DNA from: Brevibacillus sp.
Lineage (GTDB): Bacteria > Bacillota > Bacilli > Brevibacillales > Brevibacillaceae
Assembly (NCBI GenBank): GCA_029240815.1
Contig: JARDZO010000100.1
Location: forward strand, 1-17,484
DNA length: 17,484 bases
Direction: 5' to 3'
The notes beneath the pieces were generated by a model. The model ran no database searches. It was not told where the DNA came from and saw only the letters and a list, made by a program, of their open reading frames with translations. The translations under genes were made by a program, and so were the position numbers. This document shows, one piece after another, positions 14,677 through 17,484 of the stretch; positions within the stretch are counted from its first letter, which is position 1; the number at the start of each line of letters is the position of its first letter.

Positions 14677-14722
14677 TAACCAAAGAGATCTCCAATATAA
14701 TATCTATTTCTCATATTTCCCC

Positions 14723-14753
14723 TTGAACCTCAAGTTACTTGAGGTTTTATTAT
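14723..14753 (+). promoter_or_regulatory. MerR-type promoter with 19-bp spacer and perfect dyad
   Basis: TTGAAC (-35, 14723-14728) and TATTAT (-10, 14748-14753) are 19 bp apart, the overlong spacer typical of MerR-activated promoters. Inside lies a perfect inverted repeat: AACCTCAAGT (14726-14735) and ACTTGAGGTT (14737-14746) around one T. MerR proteins bind such dyads and twist the DNA to align the two boxes, so the gene beginning at 14774 is probably autoregulated. The dyad is close to the SoxR-type CCTCAAG...CTTGAGG sequence, but SoxR's iron-sulphur cysteines are not evident in the encoded protein. Confidence 0.88.
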
Positions 14754-14773
14754 TGAGTAGGAGGTGTAGTAAA

Positions 14774-15796
14774 GTGCTCTCTAATGCGAAGAACAGATTA
14801 GACACCACACAATATCAAGAGACCGATCTAACAACAAAAGACGTGAAGTTCTCCATAGGACAAGTGGCGAAAATAACAGGATCTTCTGTACCCACTGTTC
14901 GTTATTATGACGAGATCGGCCTGCTTTCACCTGCAGAGATAACTTCTGGAGGTCATCGTCTGTATACGGCAGAGGAAATATGGCGGTTAAAACTGATCCT
15001 TACCCTCCGCTATCTAAACTTTGGCATTGATGAGATTCAGAAAATGTTATCCGGGGATATACCTGTTGAAATGGCTATAGAATGGCAAATGGAAGCTTTG
15101 GACATCCAAATGCGCACGCTTGCCAGCATGAAATCCATTTTGAAACAGACCAAGCAGAGTAAAGGTGGCATTGATTCTCTGAGCTATATGTATGAGCTGG
15201 TTGAATCTATTTCAGTAAATACATTGGCACGGGAAAAGTTTATTTTGGAAAAAATGTTCTTGTCCGTTATCCCTGAACAATTTCCGGTTGAATGGCGAGA
15301 GATTTTTTTACTAGGTGTTAAAGTCTCTACTTTGCTGGATGGTAAGCTTTCGGCAGCACAAACGGCTGCATTAGATGAGTTGGAGCAAATGTTTAATGAT
15401 CCACAGATTGTCCAGGAGATGAAGAATGATTTTCTGTCCTTCCTGGAAGTCGTTCATCTGCCTAGAATCAGTGTTGAGATGTGGAGCGCCAAAATGATGA
15501 AAAACCATAAACAGTTGTTGAAGGCAGCGGAGCAACACGCAACACCTGACAGTCCTGTCGTACAGGCGAACATTCAAGAATATGTCTTGCTGTTTGCCGA
15601 TGTTGACGAACTCCCGGTCTCGGAGTCATTTTTCCGTCGGTTTGCTGAGCGGATGCTTTCAAACCAGTCAGAAAGTCTCGAACGTTTCAGAAGAATTTGC
15701 TCAATCCTGTACCCTAGCCTTCAATCGTACATTAAAACAAATGAGTTATTCTACCAAGCATTACAGTGGAAGCTTCAACAACTGGATAAGGAGTAA
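14774..15796 (+). CDS. MerR-family transcriptional regulator
   Basis: The 340-residue protein starts at GTG, about 9 nt after TAGGAGGT. The open frame reaches back to 14621, but that start would precede the promoter at 14723-14753. The winged helix is at about 25-95 (FSIGQVAKITGSSVPTVRYY, DEIGLLSPAE, GHRLYTAEEI, LRYLNFGIDEIQKML). A helical linker follows and then a C-terminal domain of about 200 residues, all helical, which I do not recognise; it is not the TipAS, BmrR/GyrI-like or metal-binding type by eye. Such domains usually bind a small ligand. Its promoter has the MerR hallmark dyad. It lies directly upstream of a peptide-binding lipoprotein gene in the same direction, with no terminator between them, so it may influence that gene. 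Confidence 0.88.
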   Translation: MLSNAKNRLDTTQYQETDLTTKDVKFSIGQVAKITGSSVPTVRYYDEIGLLSPAEITSGGHRLYTAEEIWRLKLILTLRYLNFGIDEIQKMLSGDIPVEMAIEWQMEALDIQMRTLASMKSILKQTKQSKGGIDSLSYMYELVESISVNTLAREKFILEKMFLSVIPEQFPVEWREIFLLGVKVSTLLDGKLSAAQTAALDELEQMFNDPQIVQEMKNDFLSFLEVVHLPRISVEMWSAKMMKNHKQLLKAAEQHATPDSPVVQANIQEYVLLFADVDELPVSESFFRRFAERMLSNQSESLERFRRICSILYPSLQSYIKTNELFYQALQWKLQQLDKE

Positions 15797-15823
15797 ATGT
15801 ACTTCTTGTCTTACACGTTTATA

Positions 15824-15866
15824 TGGAAGCGCTAACATGCGTGGCGTATAGCTTGCGAAGGAGGTG
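15824..15866 (+). promoter_or_regulatory. cre-like box and orphan Shine-Dalgarno in the leader of the second binding-protein gene
   Basis: TGGAAGCGCTAACA (15824-15837) matches the CcpA cre consensus TGWAARCGYTWNCW at 13 of 14 positions. It would overlap a possible -10 (TAACAT, 15833-15838; TTACAC 16 nt upstream), suggesting glucose repression. Exactly 22 nt after the box is GGAGG within AAGGAGGTG (15858-15866), 62 nt before the real start. No standard start codon follows it at usable distance; ATC at 15874 does, at 9 nt. The layout mirrors 7445-7487. Confidence 0.6.
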
Positions 15867-15926
15867 AAATCTCATCTTCGGAAGTACTTTCAGACAGAAA
15901 AGTGAAGTAGGGGGGACTGCAGTCAT

Positions 15927-17484
15927 ATGAAGAAAAACAAGCGAAGAACGTACAGCGTCTTTTTGGGGGGATTTGTGACTCTCTGTATGTTCATGGTGGT
16001 TGGCTGCAGCAGTCAAACAAATGAACCAGCCGAGCAACAAAAGAGTGCCAAATCAAAGATGGGCGGAACCATTACAGTAGCGTACCCTTATGAACCGGAT
16101 ACGTTAGATGCCCACATGTCTGCTGGCGCAGCTGAGGTCTATACCTGGTTGCTGGGTGGGTCACTTCTCTATAAGGATCCTGCCACAAACGAATACAAGC
16201 CCTCTCTGGCGAGTGACTATAAAATTTCAGAGGATGGCAAAACGTGGACCTTTACGATTCGTTCTGGGATTACCTTTCACGATGGGACACCTCTGACCGC
16301 AAAAAGTTTTAAGGAAACCTTCGATCGCGCTCTCAATCCGGAGACAAATGCAAAGACAGTCGCTGAAGTAATGGCTCCAATAAAAAGTGTGAAAGCGCCA
16401 GACGATCATACTCTCGTTCTGGAACTACATGAACCCAATGCTGCCTTTCTCTATACGTTAGGGAATAATTACTCGCAGCCGTTATCCTTGAAAGCGATTG
16501 AAAAGGCTGGAGAGGATTACGGCCGGAATCCTGTAGGAGTAGGGCCGTGGAAGTTTGAGAGCTGGAAAACGGGCGAAGGAGTCACTTTTGTTAAAAATGA
16601 AGCTTTTCAGTTGGGAGAGTCCTATTATGAAAATCAAGGTCCTCCAAGAGCGGACAAACTTGTCATAAAAGCGATTGCTGACATCAATCTCAGGATGTCG
16701 GCGCTAGAGAGTGGTGCGATTGATGTAGCAACGGAAGTACCTGTTAAAGAAGTGAGAAAATATCGAAACAATCCGAAATATCAAGTTATGGAGCGTTTAC
16801 GGTCTGGAGTGGGTTTGTTGCTGGAGATGAATCTGAAAAGACCGGAGTTTCAGGATATTCAGGTGCGTCAAGCATTAAATATGCTCGTCAATAAAAAAGC
16901 CATTATCCAAGCTGTTATGCAGGGAGAAGGGGAAGTAGCCCAAACGCCGTTATCTCCAGCAACGCTAGGGTATGACAAATCCTTAGAGAAGTATGGGTAC
17001 GAGTATAATGTGAACGAAGCAAAGAAATTGTTGGACGACGCTGGTTGGAAAGTTAACGGAAGTGGTGTGAGAGAAAAGGACGGGAAAACACTTAGTCTGA
17101 ATTTGCTTAGTACTTCAGATATTGACAAAGAAGCCCAATTGATACAAGCAATGCTGGGGGAAGCTGGTATCAAAATTACGATTCAGAAGCTTGAAATAGC
17201 AGCGTATTTGCAGGAAGCAGTCAAAGGAAACTTTGATCTAACGCTAATCTCCGGCGCGTATGATGACCCTGATATTTTATTCTTTTATTTTCATTCCAGC
17301 GGTGCCTACAACCTGTCTGGTGTAAAAGATGACATACTGGATGCTCTCCTTTTGAAAGGGCGTACGACCATACAGACTGATGCCAGAAAGCAGGTGTATA
17401 TGGAAATACAAAAACACATCGTTGAGCAAGCGTATGTTGTCCCGATCTATTTCGATAAGGTCTTTACTGTCATAAATTCGCGAG
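15927..17484 (+). CDS. family-5 (oligopeptide-type) substrate-binding lipoprotein, 3' end beyond window
   Basis: 519 codons are visible, lacking only about 20-25 at the C-terminus judging by the paralogue at 5740-7377. The signal peptide MKKNKRRTYSVFLGG...MVVGC has a lipobox Cys at 27. GGTITVAYPYEPDTLDAH, TFHDGTPLTAKSFKETFDRA and PVGVGPWKFESWK are family segments, almost the same as in the other copy; the match continues to the end (EQAYVVPIYFDKVF against EQAYVVPIYSDKLF). It should be a surface-anchored receptor for peptides or similar ligands feeding an ABC permease that is not visible here. AGGGGGG precedes the ATG. It follows the MerR-type gene by 130 nt, and its leader has a cre-like box. 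Confidence 0.93.
   Translation, partial: MKKNKRRTYSVFLGGFVTLCMFMVVGCSSQTNEPAEQQKSAKSKMGGTITVAYPYEPDTLDAHMSAGAAEVYTWLLGGSLLYKDPATNEYKPSLASDYKISEDGKTWTFTIRSGITFHDGTPLTAKSFKETFDRALNPETNAKTVAEVMAPIKSVKAPDDHTLVLELHEPNAAFLYTLGNNYSQPLSLKAIEKAGEDYGRNPVGVGPWKFESWKTGEGVTFVKNEAFQLGESYYENQGPPRADKLVIKAIADINLRMSALESGAIDVATEVPVKEVRKYRNNPKYQVMERLRSGVGLLLEMNLKRPEFQDIQVRQALNMLVNKKAIIQAVMQGEGEVAQTPLSPATLGYDKSLEKYGYEYNVNEAKKLLDDAGWKVNGSGVREKDGKTLSLNLLSTSDIDKEAQLIQAMLGEAGIKITIQKLEIAAYLQEAVKGNFDLTLISGAYDDPDILFFYFHSSGAYNLSGVKDDILDALLLKGRTTIQTDARKQVYMEIQKHIVEQAYVVPIYFDKVFTVINSR

Noticed and set aside
14726..14746. SoxR regulator because of the SoxR-like dyad
   Set aside because: The encoded protein is about twice SoxR length and shows no four-cysteine iron-sulphur cluster motif; the dyad is shared by many MerR-family promoters.

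Overview
The window looks like chromosomal DNA of a Gram-positive, low-to-mid GC spore-former of the Paenibacillaceae type, most like Brevibacillus. This is an inference from strong AGGAGG ribosome binding sites, TTG and GTG starts, lipoproteins with lipoboxes, S-layer-homology repeats, a YpuA-like DUF1002 protein, CcpA-like cre boxes and recurrent TAACGGG hairpin repeats. No rRNA, tRNA, CRISPR array or intact mobile element is visible.

Layout. 1-290: end-truncated DinB-family gene (minus). 291-706: no intact gene, but a decayed aldo/keto reductase fragment and half of a TAACGGG repeat. 707-3177: a GntR/FCD repressor (minus) facing a likely three-gene unit (plus): a PEBP/YbhB-like protein, a small frameshifted lipoprotein and a short-chain dehydrogenase. 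A palindromic operator sits on the plus promoter. 3178-4227: NUDIX remnant, then a small unknown gene bracketed by two TAACGGG repeats. 4228-7377: a family-5 peptide-binding lipoprotein gene followed by a cytoplasmic-looking M14 carboxypeptidase-like gene, together suggesting peptide uptake and processing. 7378-8922: terminators, a repeat and a DUF1002 gene. 8923-9604: a NUDIX hydrolase gene again bracketed by TAACGGG repeats. 9831-14493: a lipoprotein with a serine beta-lactamase-like domain and S-layer-homology repeats (minus), divergent from a two-gene unit encoding a Sensor-domain membrane protein and a histidine kinase fused to a NarL/LuxR-type response regulator. 14572-17484: a tyrosine-recombinase remnant, a MerR-type regulator with a classic 19-bp-spacer promoter, and a second family-5 binding-protein gene that runs off the window.

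The main observations are these. (1) Two single-gene units lie between directly repeated TAACGGG hairpin elements. In each, the downstream element starts at, or 2 nt after, the stop codon, an arrangement resembling gene cassettes. (2) The two paralogous binding-protein genes, about 8.5 kb apart and in opposite orientation, share a leader: a cre-like box, then exactly 22 nt, then a strong Shine-Dalgarno sequence that serves no recognised gene. (3) Kinase and regulator are fused in one protein, next to a GTCAT/ATGAC-rich intergenic region shared with an envelope serine hydrolase gene. Several decayed genes show that this is a turnover-rich accessory region.
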